The notes under the pieces were generated by a model that was given only the letters and a program-made list of their open reading frames with translations, searched no databases and was not told the DNA's origin. From an uncultured Flavobacteriaceae bacterium (GTDB lineage Bacteria; Bacteroidota; Bacteroidia; Flavobacteriales; Flavobacteriaceae): a DNA stretch of 64,000 nt. A program made the position numbers and the translations under genes. This document shows, piece after piece, positions 36,808-45,235 of this stretch. The stretch lies in contig CANMSB010000017.1 of NCBI GenBank assembly GCA_947500445.1, positions 1 to 64,000 on the forward strand. The letters run 5' to 3'. How positions within the stretch are numbered: position 1 is the stretch's first letter; the number at the start of each line of letters is the position of its first letter.

Positions 36808-38415
36808 TTATATTTCGCTAGTTTCCAACAGCAATGGTTCGGTCGTCCAATTTCCATCTACCAATCTGTTGAGCTTTAAGGGGTTTGTGTTTTGAAGGGC
36901 TTCCGGTAAGGTGGCATCGGGCCAATCTTGAAAACTAAAAGGGCGTACCCATCGTCTAATGGAATATACACCCACTGCCGTAAACCTGCTATCCGTAGAG
37001 GCCGGGTAGGGACCTCCGTGTAACATGGCCGGACATACTTCCACACCGGTAGGCACTCCATTGAAAATGATGCGCCCTACCCTATCGCCCAAGGCCGCAA
37101 CCACATCCTTGTATGCTTCCAACTCCGACTTCCTGCCCAAGACCGTACCGGTCAGTTGTCCTTCCAATTGGGCGATAATCGTTCTCAACTCTTCCTTGTC
37201 CGAACAACTGACGACAATTGAAAACGGACCGAAAACCTCTTTATGCAATATGGGGTTCTTTAAAAAATCACTTCCGGAAACGGTCAAAACCGTATTGGTA
37301 GTGGTATTTGGGGCCTTAAGGGTATTGTAACTCCCCACGACCGACACCCCGGCTTGTGCGGACAACTCGGCCCTCCCATTTTCAAAATTTTGATGAATGT
37401 TGGGATGCAACATATGATGGGAGGTCATTTTTTTGATTTCAGTATCCAACGACGCAATAAATCCATCCAAAGCGGTTCCCTTTAAGCCCAGTAACAATCC
37501 TGGGTTCGTACAAAACTGTCCACCGCCCAAGGTAATGGAGGATGCGTATTTAGCGGCCCAGTCATCCAAAGCACTGTCCTCCACGGCCGATGGCAGGACG
37601 ACCACCGGGTTTATGCTTCCCATTTCGGCAAAAACGGGTATGGGTTCATCTCGTTGCGCGGCCAAATCGAAGAGGGCGCGCCCGCCTTTTATACTTCCCG
37701 TGAAACCGACCGCTTTAACACCGGAATGGCTTACAAGCTGGGTTCCCACTTCGATGCCTTTACTATTCAGATTGGAAAATACACCGTTCGGCATCCCGGT
37801 ATCCTTTGCTGCTTTTATTACCGCGGAGGCTACTAACTCCCCGGTGCCCGCATGCATCGGATGGCTTTTTACCAGTACCGGGCAACCGGCCGCCAATGCG
37901 GCCGCAGTATCTCCACCCGCGGTAGAATACGCCAAGGGAAAGTTACTGGCACCGAATACCGCCACGGGACCTAAAGGAATCGATATTTTTCGAAGATCGG
38001 GTTTTGGTATCGGTTGCCGTTCCGGTTTTCCAGTATCGATGATGGCCTCTACCCATGAACCTTCTGCAACCAATTCGGCAAAGGCCCGCAGTTGTCCGAC
38101 CGTCCGTCCTCGTTCGCCCTTTGCCCTTCCTTCCGGCAATCCACTTTCCAAACAATACCTTTGGATCAATTCCTCGTCCAAGGCCATGATTTCATCCGCA
38201 ATCGCATTTAAAAAAGCTGCCTTCCTTTGGCCGCTCATATTTCGATACGTAGCAAATGCCGACACGGCAAGTTGAACCGCTTTGTCCACCTCTTCGCTAG
38301 TGGCCGCTACGAACAGATTTTCATTTTCCCGGTTCGCTATTGGGTCAAAGGTCCTGTACGTAACGGTACCCGAAGCCATTTGATCAAATCCGATATAGTT
38401 TTTTCCCGTTATCAT
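36808..38415 (-). CDS. 2-oxoglutarate semialdehyde dehydrogenase (NADP+), ALDH family
   Basis: 535 aa aldehyde dehydrogenase. VFGASNFPLAYSTAGGDTAAALAAG forms the cofactor-binding turn. The catalytic Cys is in GGGQFCTNPG (near 300) and the general-base Glu in FAEMGSINPVVV (near 267). The sequence belongs to the KGSADH group (class III, pentose and hydroxyproline catabolism) that oxidises 2-oxoglutarate semialdehyde to 2-oxoglutarate. Gaps of about 190 and 70 bp to the two genes below suggest one transcription unit. Confidence 0.9.
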   Translation of the reverse strand: MITGKNYIGFDQMASGTVTYRTFDPIANRENENLFVAATSEEVDKAVQLAVSAFATYRNMSGQRKAAFLNAIADEIMALDEELIQRYCLESGLPEGRAKGERGRTVGQLRAFAELVAEGSWVEAIIDTGKPERQPIPKPDLRKISIPLGPVAVFGASNFPLAYSTAGGDTAAALAAGCPVLVKSHPMHAGTGELVASAVIKAAKDTGMPNGVFSNLNSKGIEVGTQLVSHSGVKAVGFTGSIKGGRALFDLAAQRDEPIPVFAEMGSINPVVVLPSAVEDSALDDWAAKYASSITLGGGQFCTNPGLLLGLKGTALDGFIASLDTEIKKMTSHHMLHPNIHQNFENGRAELSAQAGVSVVGSYNTLKAPNTTTNTVLTVSGSDFLKNPILHKEVFGPFSIVVSCSDKEELRTIIAQLEGQLTGTVLGRKSELEAYKDVVAALGDRVGRIIFNGVPTGVEVCPAMLHGGPYPASTDSRFTAVGVYSIRRWVRPFSFQDWPDATLPEALQNTNPLKLNRLVDGNWTTEPLLLETSEI

Positions 38416-38820
38416 TTTCGTTTGTTTAGTAATAAGGTGATTTTACCAGAGGGGGCGACCATCACCCGTGCTGTTCTTTTAAAGGGAGTTGCCCAAATCC
38501 ATTCTCCGGAACATTGAAACAAAGTTCCATTTTCCCAAAAATCTACAAATAAAAGCACTAGGCAACACCTACACTCAAATTTACAATAAAATTATGCGCA
38601 TATCGTCGTTACGAACAAAGTAACATAACGCACTTTTATTATGTGCTTACATGAGCAGCATTCATTTGTGTATCGATGGTAATCGCACCGAAACGCTCCT
38701 CCTTAAAAATCTTTTCCCGAGTAGCTGTCCGACCATCCCGATCAGCAATTATTAAAAAACGGGCCTATAGTCCAATTTTCACTATTTTTGCACGAAATTA
38801 AACACTACAATTCTTTAGAA
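38416..38820. other. Divergent intergenic region KGSADH / M28 peptidase
   Basis: Contains a rightward -7 box at 38783-38790 for the peptidase. An inverted repeat GTTAC-N7-GTAAC at 38608-38624 is a possible operator, about 200 bp from the leftward start, so its role is uncertain. No further gene was seen. Confidence 0.5.
38783..38790 (+). promoter_or_regulatory. -7 promoter box (TATTTTTG) for M28 peptidase
   Basis: TATTTTTG matches TAnnTTTG and ends 30 nt before the ATG at 38821. This agrees with the downstream ATG as start, since an earlier in-frame start at 38788 would fall inside the box. Confidence 0.55.
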
Positions 38821-40380
38821 ATGAAAAATATAGCCCTGGTCTTGATCGGTTTGGCATTAGGATGCAACTCATCACAAAAACCGGTAAAAGACGGCAGTTC
38901 CAACGCGAAAAAAGATAACGCCCCGGTATATGCCAGCACGATTACCGAAGCGGAATTAAAAACGCATTTGTACACCTATGCCTCAGATGATTTTGAAGGA
39001 AGGGAAACGGGAAAACCAGGACAGAAAAAGGCGGTCGCCTATTTGAAGGCCGAATACGAAAAAATGGGAATTGCAGCTGCAAAGGGAGGTGACGACTATT
39101 TTCAAAAAGTACCTTTGGAAATCGTGAAATTACCAACCGGAACAATGTCCGTTGCCGACAGCGAATACGTTTTGGGCACCGACTTTTTAACTTTTACCCC
39201 CACCAAAAAGAACTTTGCGGATATCGTGTATGTGGGCTATGGTATCGAGGATGAAAAGTATTCGGATTATAAAGATATCGACGTAAAGGGCAAATTGGTC
39301 TTGATCAAAGCGGGGGAACCCAAAAATGAAGACGGCAGCTATGTGCTATCGGGAAGTTCGGAACCTTCCATCTGGAGCAATATGTCGCAAGCAATAGACA
39401 AACGTACGGCCTTGGCAAAAGACAAAGGTGCTGTGGGAATGTTGTACTTCGACGCTCAAAACTTCTCGCGATTCAAACGTTACTTTGAGTATATGAAATT
39501 GAACAATAGCGGTCAAATGTCCATACAGGAAAATACGGCAGACGATTTTTTTCAAATGTACATTACCGAAACAATGGCCAAGGCCCTATTGACGACCATT
39601 ACCAGTGACGATATGCCGTCGGTGCTTGCAACACCCGTAAGTATCGACCTTAGGGCAACGGATGAGCAGATAGATTCGGAAAATGTGGTGGCCCTGTTGA
39701 AAGGGAGCACCAAACCTGACGAATACGTGGTAATCTCCTCACATTTAGATCACATCGGTATTACGGCCGATGGCCAAATCAACAATGGCGCCGACGATGA
39801 CGGTTCGGGTACGGTTGCCCTATTGGAAATTGCCCAAGCCTTTAAGAAGGCAGCGGACCAAGGAAACGGACCGGCACGTTCCATTGTGTTCCTGCACGTT
39901 ACCGGAGAAGAAAAAGGGCTGCTTGGCTCCCAATATTATACGGACATCGACCCAATAGTACCCTTGGAAAAAACCGTAGCCAACCTCAACATCGATATGA
40001 TCGGAAGAATCGACCCAAAAAGAACGGGCGATCGCAATTATGTTTATCTGATCGGTTCGGACAAGCTCAGTACGGAACTGCACGAACTTTCGGAAAAGGT
40101 AAATGAAAAGTATACCAACATTGCATTGGATTACACCTATAACGATGAAAATGACCCCAATCGCTTTTATTACCGTAGCGACCACTACAATTTTGCAAAA
40201 AACAATATTCCCATCATTTTTTATTTTAACGGCACCCATGACGATTACCACCGTCCGGGGGATACTCCCGATAAAATCAACTATGACCTTTTGGAAAATA
40301 GAACACGACTCGTATTCCATACGGCTTGGGAAGTGGCCAACCGAGCTGAAAAGCTGGTGGTCGACAAGGCTAGCAAGTAA
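38821..40380 (+). CDS. M28 family metallopeptidase lipoprotein
   Basis: 519 aa. Signal peptide with lipobox LALGCNS (Cys near 15). A PA-like inserted region (about 120-250) precedes the M28 zinc peptidase core. Metal ligands: His and Asp in SSHLDHIG, Asp in NGADDDGSGTVALLE, the catalytic Glu pair in HVTGEEKGLLGSQYY, Asp in NLNIDMIGR, and the final His in DDYHRPGDTPDK. Such enzymes are aminopeptidases or carboxypeptidases; here they act in the envelope. A very strong terminator follows. Confidence 0.92.
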   Translation: MKNIALVLIGLALGCNSSQKPVKDGSSNAKKDNAPVYASTITEAELKTHLYTYASDDFEGRETGKPGQKKAVAYLKAEYEKMGIAAAKGGDDYFQKVPLEIVKLPTGTMSVADSEYVLGTDFLTFTPTKKNFADIVYVGYGIEDEKYSDYKDIDVKGKLVLIKAGEPKNEDGSYVLSGSSEPSIWSNMSQAIDKRTALAKDKGAVGMLYFDAQNFSRFKRYFEYMKLNNSGQMSIQENTADDFFQMYITETMAKALLTTITSDDMPSVLATPVSIDLRATDEQIDSENVVALLKGSTKPDEYVVISSHLDHIGITADGQINNGADDDGSGTVALLEIAQAFKKAADQGNGPARSIVFLHVTGEEKGLLGSQYYTDIDPIVPLEKTVANLNIDMIGRIDPKRTGDRNYVYLIGSDKLSTELHELSEKVNEKYTNIALDYTYNDENDPNRFYYRSDHYNFAKNNIPIIFYFNGTHDDYHRPGDTPDKINYDLLENRTRLVFHTAWEVANRAEKLVVDKASK

Positions 40381-40398
40381 TCAACAAGAACAACAACA

Positions 40399-40449
40399 AA
40401 AACGAAAACGACCGCTACGGGACCATCCCGTAGCGGTCGTTTTCGTTTT
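40399..40449. terminator. Bidirectional terminator with 24-bp perfect stem
   Basis: Arms 40399-40422 and 40426-40449 are perfectly complementary over 24 bp around a 3-nt CCA loop. Each arm ends in A4/T4 runs, so it can work in both directions. It closes the M28 peptidase transcript. Confidence 0.9.
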
Positions 40450-40487
40450 CAACCTTTTCGCTTAGCAGCAGATCGGAAACAAAAAAA

Positions 40488-40509
40488 CCCCGTTCCAAAA
40501 AGAACGGGG
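40488..40509 (-). terminator. Rho-independent terminator of tRNA-His
   Basis: CCCCGTTC (40488-40495) and GAACGGGG (40502-40509) form an 8-bp stem with a 6-nt loop. On the minus strand it is followed by seven T (40487-40481). It lies 11 bp after the tRNA-His 3' end. Confidence 0.85.
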
Positions 40510-40520
40510 CATGTATTTTG

Positions 40521-40595
40521 GGTGGAAGACCGGTTTCGAACCGGCGACCTCTAGAACCACAATCTAGCGCTCTAACCAGCTGAGCTACAACCACC
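40521..40595 (-). tRNA. tRNA-His (anticodon GTG)
   Basis: Cloverleaf read on the minus strand with anticodon stem CTAGA/TCTAG around the loop TTGTGGT, giving anticodon GTG. The D-arm AGCTCAGCTGGTTAGAGC and T-loop GGTTCGAAACC are present. The extra 5' G(-1) characteristic of tRNA-His is encoded and faces C73. The acceptor stem has two U-U mismatches (positions 5-68 and 6-67). CCA is not encoded. Confidence 0.95.
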
Positions 40596-41152
40596 ATTTA
40601 TAAGCGATGGCAAAGGTACTTTTTTTTGTACGATCTTTCAAAATTATTAGGTGCATATTTTATCCGATTTTACGGTACTCCATACGCTGATGTAATACCC
40701 AACTTCATATTTGGGGAGGTTTTTATCGGTCGCGAAGCGCTCTAGCAATTGAACCACCTTAGGTAGGGGTTTCCGGGCAACTGCCCCGACCCTGGACACT
40801 GGGCGCCTCCCGTTCGGAGGGTTACCGTTCGATGTCAAAATTTTATCTTTAGCATCCGGGAGGTAGCAAAGTAATTTTTGATTTCCCTTTTTTTGGGTGT
40901 TTGCCATAATCGGTGGACCTACACTAGAAATCGGTCCGTACCGCTTCGTCGTTTTCAAAGGGAACATCGACCACCAGGAGAGCGATATCGGGAAATCATC
41001 GGCAAACTACATCTTTTGTTTGTTCAAACACACAAAAAATGCGCATACACAACATTTATTACGCTGCAGACCACGCATCGTATATTTTAGTCGCCAGAAT
41101 GAAACCTAGCATGGCCCAGGGAACTACGATAACCTACCCCTTCCACATACGG
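40596..41152. other. Region between tRNA-His and histidine kinase gene
   Basis: A minus-strand frame at 40647-40967 (likely start 40907, 86 codons) has no recognisable family and no promoter box; I do not call it as a gene. Positions 40760-40830 are unusually GC-rich, with short hairpins such as GGGCA/TGCCC and CCTCC/GGAGG. The upstream part of the kinase frame (41039-41152) is open but not signal-like. Confidence 0.45.
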
Positions 41153-43195
41153 ATGCGGGCGCTCATGCTATTATTTTGCTGTATTTTTTCCCTTACCCTG
41201 TTTTCACAACAGAAAGAACGGGATAGTTTGGAAGCGCTCGTAAAACAAAAACAGCGCGAAAAAGGTTTTTCGGTCAAAGACAGCACCTATATCGACCTTT
41301 TGAACAAGTTGGCGTATTCACAGCGGTTTTATAAACCGGAAAGGCTGTTAATCATTTCCAAAGAAGCAAAAATGTATAGTGCTTCCGCAGCATATGACGA
41401 AGGAAAGACCAAAGCACTGATCAATCTGGGCTACTATTATTCCGATAAGGGGAAATTTAAAGCGGCCATCTCAAAATTCAAAGCCGCACTGGATATCGCC
41501 AAATCGATAAATGATTCCGATTTAATGCTGTCCGCCCAAAACAATCTTGCCGGGGAGTATAGTTACAAAGGGGATTATTCCAATGCCTTGGAAGGGTATT
41601 TGGATGGCTTGGAAGTCGCGGAAAAAAATGAAAATGACCTAATGCGTTCCATCATAACGGAAAACATAGCCCATCTTTATGCATCGCAAAATGATTTTGA
41701 GCAAGCACTTTTCTTCTACAAGCAGGTCAAAAAAATAAACGAAGGGTTAAAAAAACCCATAAGTTCCGCTGAAACTTATGCCAATATGGGTTCCATATAC
41801 GCGGACATGGGCAAGCTTGAGTACGCCATGTACAACGTGAACAGTAGTATTTCGGTATTTGAAAAGCATAATATCACGGCTTGGTTGGCATACGCCTATG
41901 AAGTGAAAGGTAAAATCTATTTGAAGCAGAAAAAGTATGACTGGGCCCTGTTTTGGTATAATCAAAGTGAAATGCTCCACAAATCGTTGGAAGACGACCG
42001 GGCCGAAATAGACCTGTTGAACGGAATGGCGGAAACCTACCTTGGCATGGGCAAAGACAGTATTTCGGAACAGTACGCCATAAAGGCATTTGAAATATCC
42101 GGAAAGATCAACTTTAAGGAAGGGAAACAAAAATGCGCCAAAACGCTCTACCGAATCCATAAAAACAAGGAAGACTACGCCACTGCCCTGAACTATCATG
42201 AACTGTTCCAAGAACTATCGGATACCATATCGCGTACCGAAAACAAGAAAAGCCTTTCCCTGCTCAAGACCAAGTCGCAATACGAAAAACAAAAGGCCGA
42301 ACTGATTATCGAAAACGAGAAACAATTGGCCACCCAACGGAACTATGTAAATGCTGCCTTGGTCATTTTAATGATCTTTATCGTCGTTACCTTTTTGGTA
42401 CACCGAAGCGAAAAAATACAAAAAAACCTAAATGAGGAACTTCGGATAAAAACCGCGACGCTCGAGGAAAACGAGAAGGAGCTCAAAAATATCAATCTAA
42501 CAAAGGACAAACTATTCTCGATCGTGGCCCACGACCTTCGCGGACCGATCGGCGCATTCCAGGGATTATTGAACCTGTTTAAAAATGGGGAGATCCATAA
42601 GGATGAGTTTATGGGGTTCATACCGAAATTAGGGAACGATATCGACCATATTTCGTTTACGTTGAACAATCTACTCTCTTGGGGACAGGCACAAATGAAC
42701 GGCCTTATCACCAAGCCCACCGTTATTTCCTTGGATAATTTGGTCAAAGAAAACATCAACCTCTTGTCCGAAACCGCAACAACCAAATCCATTAAACTCA
42801 TCAGTACCATTCCGGAAAACACCATGGCATGGGGCGATGGGGACCAAACCGATATCGTTATCCGTAACCTAATCAGCAACGCGATAAAGTTTACACCGAA
42901 CAACGGCATGGTTACCATAGCCTCCCGCGAAAATGACGACCATTGGGAGGTTGCCATCCGCGATACCGGCATTGGTATGGATGAGGAGACCCAAGCGCGG
43001 ATCTTCGATCAAAATGCGAACATTACCACCTATGGCACCGCAAACGAAAAAGGTACGGGGCTAGGACTGTCGCTCTGCAAGGAAATGGTAGAGAAAAATA
43101 ACGGGATGATCTGGGTAGAAAGTGAACTAAAACAGGGTACTTGTTTCTTCTTCACGGTACCAAAAGCGCACAAACGCTACCAACAGGCCAGTTAA
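41153..43195 (+). CDS. TPR-containing sensor histidine kinase
   Basis: 680 aa from ATG 41153, chosen because it begins the signal peptide (MRALMLLFCCIFSLTLFSQ); earlier starts at 41039 and 41099 are possible. Tetratricopeptide repeats (about 60-345) form a periplasmic sensor. A short coiled region and a transmembrane helix (near 401-418) lead to the HisKA domain with phospho-acceptor H460 in VAHDLRGP. HATPase_c boxes N (NLISNAIKF), G1 (DTGIGM) and G2 (GTGLGLSL) are intact. No response regulator is adjacent. Confidence 0.92.
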   Translation: MRALMLLFCCIFSLTLFSQQKERDSLEALVKQKQREKGFSVKDSTYIDLLNKLAYSQRFYKPERLLIISKEAKMYSASAAYDEGKTKALINLGYYYSDKGKFKAAISKFKAALDIAKSINDSDLMLSAQNNLAGEYSYKGDYSNALEGYLDGLEVAEKNENDLMRSIITENIAHLYASQNDFEQALFFYKQVKKINEGLKKPISSAETYANMGSIYADMGKLEYAMYNVNSSISVFEKHNITAWLAYAYEVKGKIYLKQKKYDWALFWYNQSEMLHKSLEDDRAEIDLLNGMAETYLGMGKDSISEQYAIKAFEISGKINFKEGKQKCAKTLYRIHKNKEDYATALNYHELFQELSDTISRTENKKSLSLLKTKSQYEKQKAELIIENEKQLATQRNYVNAALVILMIFIVVTFLVHRSEKIQKNLNEELRIKTATLEENEKELKNINLTKDKLFSIVAHDLRGPIGAFQGLLNLFKNGEIHKDEFMGFIPKLGNDIDHISFTLNNLLSWGQAQMNGLITKPTVISLDNLVKENINLLSETATTKSIKLISTIPENTMAWGDGDQTDIVIRNLISNAIKFTPNNGMVTIASRENDDHWEVAIRDTGIGMDEETQARIFDQNANITTYGTANEKGTGLGLSLCKEMVEKNNGMIWVESELKQGTCFFFTVPKAHKRYQQAS

Positions 43196-43914
43196 ACCAA
43201 ATCGTCCAACGAATTTACCGCAACATAGCGTTCTACGGTAAAGCCTTCCGCATAGCGAACACCCACCAACCTACCGAGATCTCTGGCACGGTACACCACA
43301 CTATCGATAAAATTTTTGCTACTGATCGGCGTTTCCGGTTCGTCGCTCTTAGGATCGTAAAACTGGGACCCATAAGCCATTATCGCCTCTTTTTTCGTTT
43401 GTATGTACCCGCTTACGTCCACGACAAAATCGGGCTCCAAATTTTTCCATTGGATATAATGGTATACTTGTTTGGGACGCCAAGGCTCTTGAACATCCTG
43501 GCCATTTTCGGCAATGGTCTCTATTTTGACCAATCCGCTTAAAAAGCAGGCATCACTTACCAAACGACTGCCTTTACCGTGATCGATATGCCTATCGTCA
43601 ATGGCATTGCAAAGCACCCTTTCGGGGCGGTACTTCCGTATCATTTTGATAATTTCCAATTGGTGGGTCTTATCATTGATGAAAAAACCATCGGAGAACC
43701 CCATATTTTCACGTACTGTGGCGCCAAGGATATCCGCAGCGGCAGCGGCTTCCTTATCCCTTATTTCAGCTGTGCCCCGGGTTCCGAGCTCTCCACGGGT
43801 CAAATCGATGATGCCTACTTTTTTACCCTGTGCAATTTCTTTTGCCAATGTAGCACCGGCACCTAATTCAACATCGTCCGGATGTGCTCCGAAAGCCAAT
43901 ATATCCAACTTCAT
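43192..43914 (-). CDS. bshB1: Bacillithiol biosynthesis deacetylase BshB1
   Basis: 240 aa LmbE-like zinc deacetylase. The metal site motif AHPDDVELGAG lies near 10-20, with LTRGELGTRGT, VLCNAIDDRHIDHGKGSRLVSDAC and PIIRGVQ-type distal features in the usual order. It removes acetyl from GlcNAc-malate in bacillithiol synthesis. bshA and bshC are not in the window. Its stop codon overlaps that of the convergent kinase gene within TTAA at 43192-43195. Confidence 0.93.
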   Translation of the reverse strand: MKLDILAFGAHPDDVELGAGATLAKEIAQGKKVGIIDLTRGELGTRGTAEIRDKEAAAAADILGATVRENMGFSDGFFINDKTHQLEIIKMIRKYRPERVLCNAIDDRHIDHGKGSRLVSDACFLSGLVKIETIAENGQDVQEPWRPKQVYHYIQWKNLEPDFVVDVSGYIQTKKEAIMAYGSQFYDPKSDEPETPISSKNFIDSVVYRARDLGRLVGVRYAEGFTVERYVAVNSLDDLV

Positions 43915-44018
43915 AGGAAAGTAATTTTATCGATTTGATTGTTATGGTCCGCGAAAACTTTTTAACGCCCCTTGTTACAACGGTCCTTGGGAAACTTGTC
44001 CAAAGTGCATTCTCTATA

Positions 44019-45194
44019 TTAATATGCCGCAGTGATCGGAGTGGTTGCGATTTTTTTTAAAGCCTGTTCTATATCGGCTATCAAATCCTCAGGTTCTTCG
44101 ATTCCCACCGAAAAACGGATCAGTTCGTCCTTAATGCCCTGTTTCTGGCGTTCGGAGGCCGATAACAGCGAATGTGAGGTTTGGGTCGGCGACAATACGG
44201 TACTTTCCACTCCGGCCAAACTCATGGAAGATTTGATAAGTTGCAGGGCCTTTTGAAATGCAGCGGCATCGTATTGTGCATTCAGTTCAAAAGAAAGCAT
44301 GCCGCCAAAACCGTGCATCTGTTTTTTGGCAAGTTCATGATCGGGATGCTCCGGCAGTCCCGGATAGTACACTTTGGCTATGGCCTCATGTCCGTTCAAA
44401 TACTCCGCCATGTATTGGGCGTTTCCATTTTGGGCCTTTACCCGTAATCCCATGGTTTTTAAGCTACGTTCCAACAGCCACACCGTTTGATCGCTCAAAC
44501 TCCCACCAAAATTTTTGGCCAATTGAAAAATACGATCCATATGTTCCTTGGTCGATGCCACGGCACCCGCACAAATATCGGAATGGCCACCCATATATTT
44601 TGTTGCGCTGTGGATGACCACATCGATACCAAAATCGATCGGATTTTGGTTAACGGGACTCGCAAAGGTATTATCGATCATGGATACCATCCCATGCTTT
44701 TTACACAAGGTACCGATTGCTTCCAAATCGGTTATGGTCAATAACGGATTGGAAGGGGTTTCAATATAGACTACCTTGGTATTTTCCCGCACCTGGGCCT
44801 CAAAATCGGCAGGCCGTAACCCTTCCGTAAAGGAATAGGAGATTCCGAATTTCTCCAATTCTTCCGTAACGAAATTGTAGGTTCCCCCATACAGCGTTTT
44901 TTGTAGCACAATGTGATCTCCGGCCCGTAAAAATGCCAGTACCGCAGTACTTACGGCGGCCATACCGCTTCCAAAGATCAAAGCGGCCTCGGCGTGTTCC
45001 AAAGCGGCTATTTTTTTGCATAGCCCTTCTTGGTTGGGCGTATTAAAATACCTTGGATACCGTTTCACATCCACATCATCAAAAGCATAGGAAGTACTCA
45101 TATACAAGGGTGAAATGGCACCTTTATATTTTTCATCGACAACCTCCCCTACATGGGTACAAATAGTATTCAATCCTTTTTTATGCAGCTTCAT
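44019..45194 (-). CDS. Trans-sulfuration family PLP enzyme (cystathionine gamma-synthase/lyase or methionine gamma-lyase type)
   Basis: 391 aa Cys/Met-metabolism PLP enzyme. Schiff-base K199 in SATKYMGGHSD, with YSRYGNPT-type equivalent YFNTPNQEG, TLYGGTYNF near 100-108 and ETPSNPLL near 145-152. The family includes MetB, MetC, MGL and cystathionine gamma-lyase, and these are hard to separate by sequence alone. A candidate promoter lies 31 nt upstream at 45225-45232. No SAM riboswitch is visible in the 41-bp gap. Confidence 0.85.
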   Translation of the reverse strand: MKLHKKGLNTICTHVGEVVDEKYKGAISPLYMSTSYAFDDVDVKRYPRYFNTPNQEGLCKKIAALEHAEAALIFGSGMAAVSTAVLAFLRAGDHIVLQKTLYGGTYNFVTEELEKFGISYSFTEGLRPADFEAQVRENTKVVYIETPSNPLLTITDLEAIGTLCKKHGMVSMIDNTFASPVNQNPIDFGIDVVIHSATKYMGGHSDICAGAVASTKEHMDRIFQLAKNFGGSLSDQTVWLLERSLKTMGLRVKAQNGNAQYMAEYLNGHEAIAKVYYPGLPEHPDHELAKKQMHGFGGMLSFELNAQYDAAAFQKALQLIKSSMSLAGVESTVLSPTQTSHSLLSASERQKQGIKDELIRFSVGIEEPEDLIADIEQALKKIATTPITAAY

Positions 45195-45224
45195 GCTATT
45201 CCAAATTTTTGATGGATAAAGTTA

Positions 45225-45232
45225 CAAAATTA
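45225..45232 (-). promoter_or_regulatory. -7 promoter box (TAATTTTG) for trans-sulfuration gene
   Basis: Reads TAATTTTG on the minus strand and ends about 30 nt before the start codon at 45194. It fits TAnnTTTG and would separate this gene from the MATE gene upstream. Confidence 0.4.
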
Positions 45233-45235
45233 GGG

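Noticed and set aside
40731-40758. tRNA-like 5' half on the minus strand
   Set aside because: No matching anticodon or T arm, so not a tRNA gene; at most a chance or decayed similarity.
40647-40967. 106-codon minus-strand frame beside tRNA-His
   Set aside because: No family, no promoter and overlap with the GC-rich hairpin region; kept only as a question.
41039-41152. Upstream extension of the histidine kinase frame
   Set aside because: Does not form a signal peptide; the ATG at 41153 gives a normal one.
45195-45235. SAM riboswitch ahead of the trans-sulfuration gene
   Set aside because: The gap is only 41 bp and no matching stems are visible.
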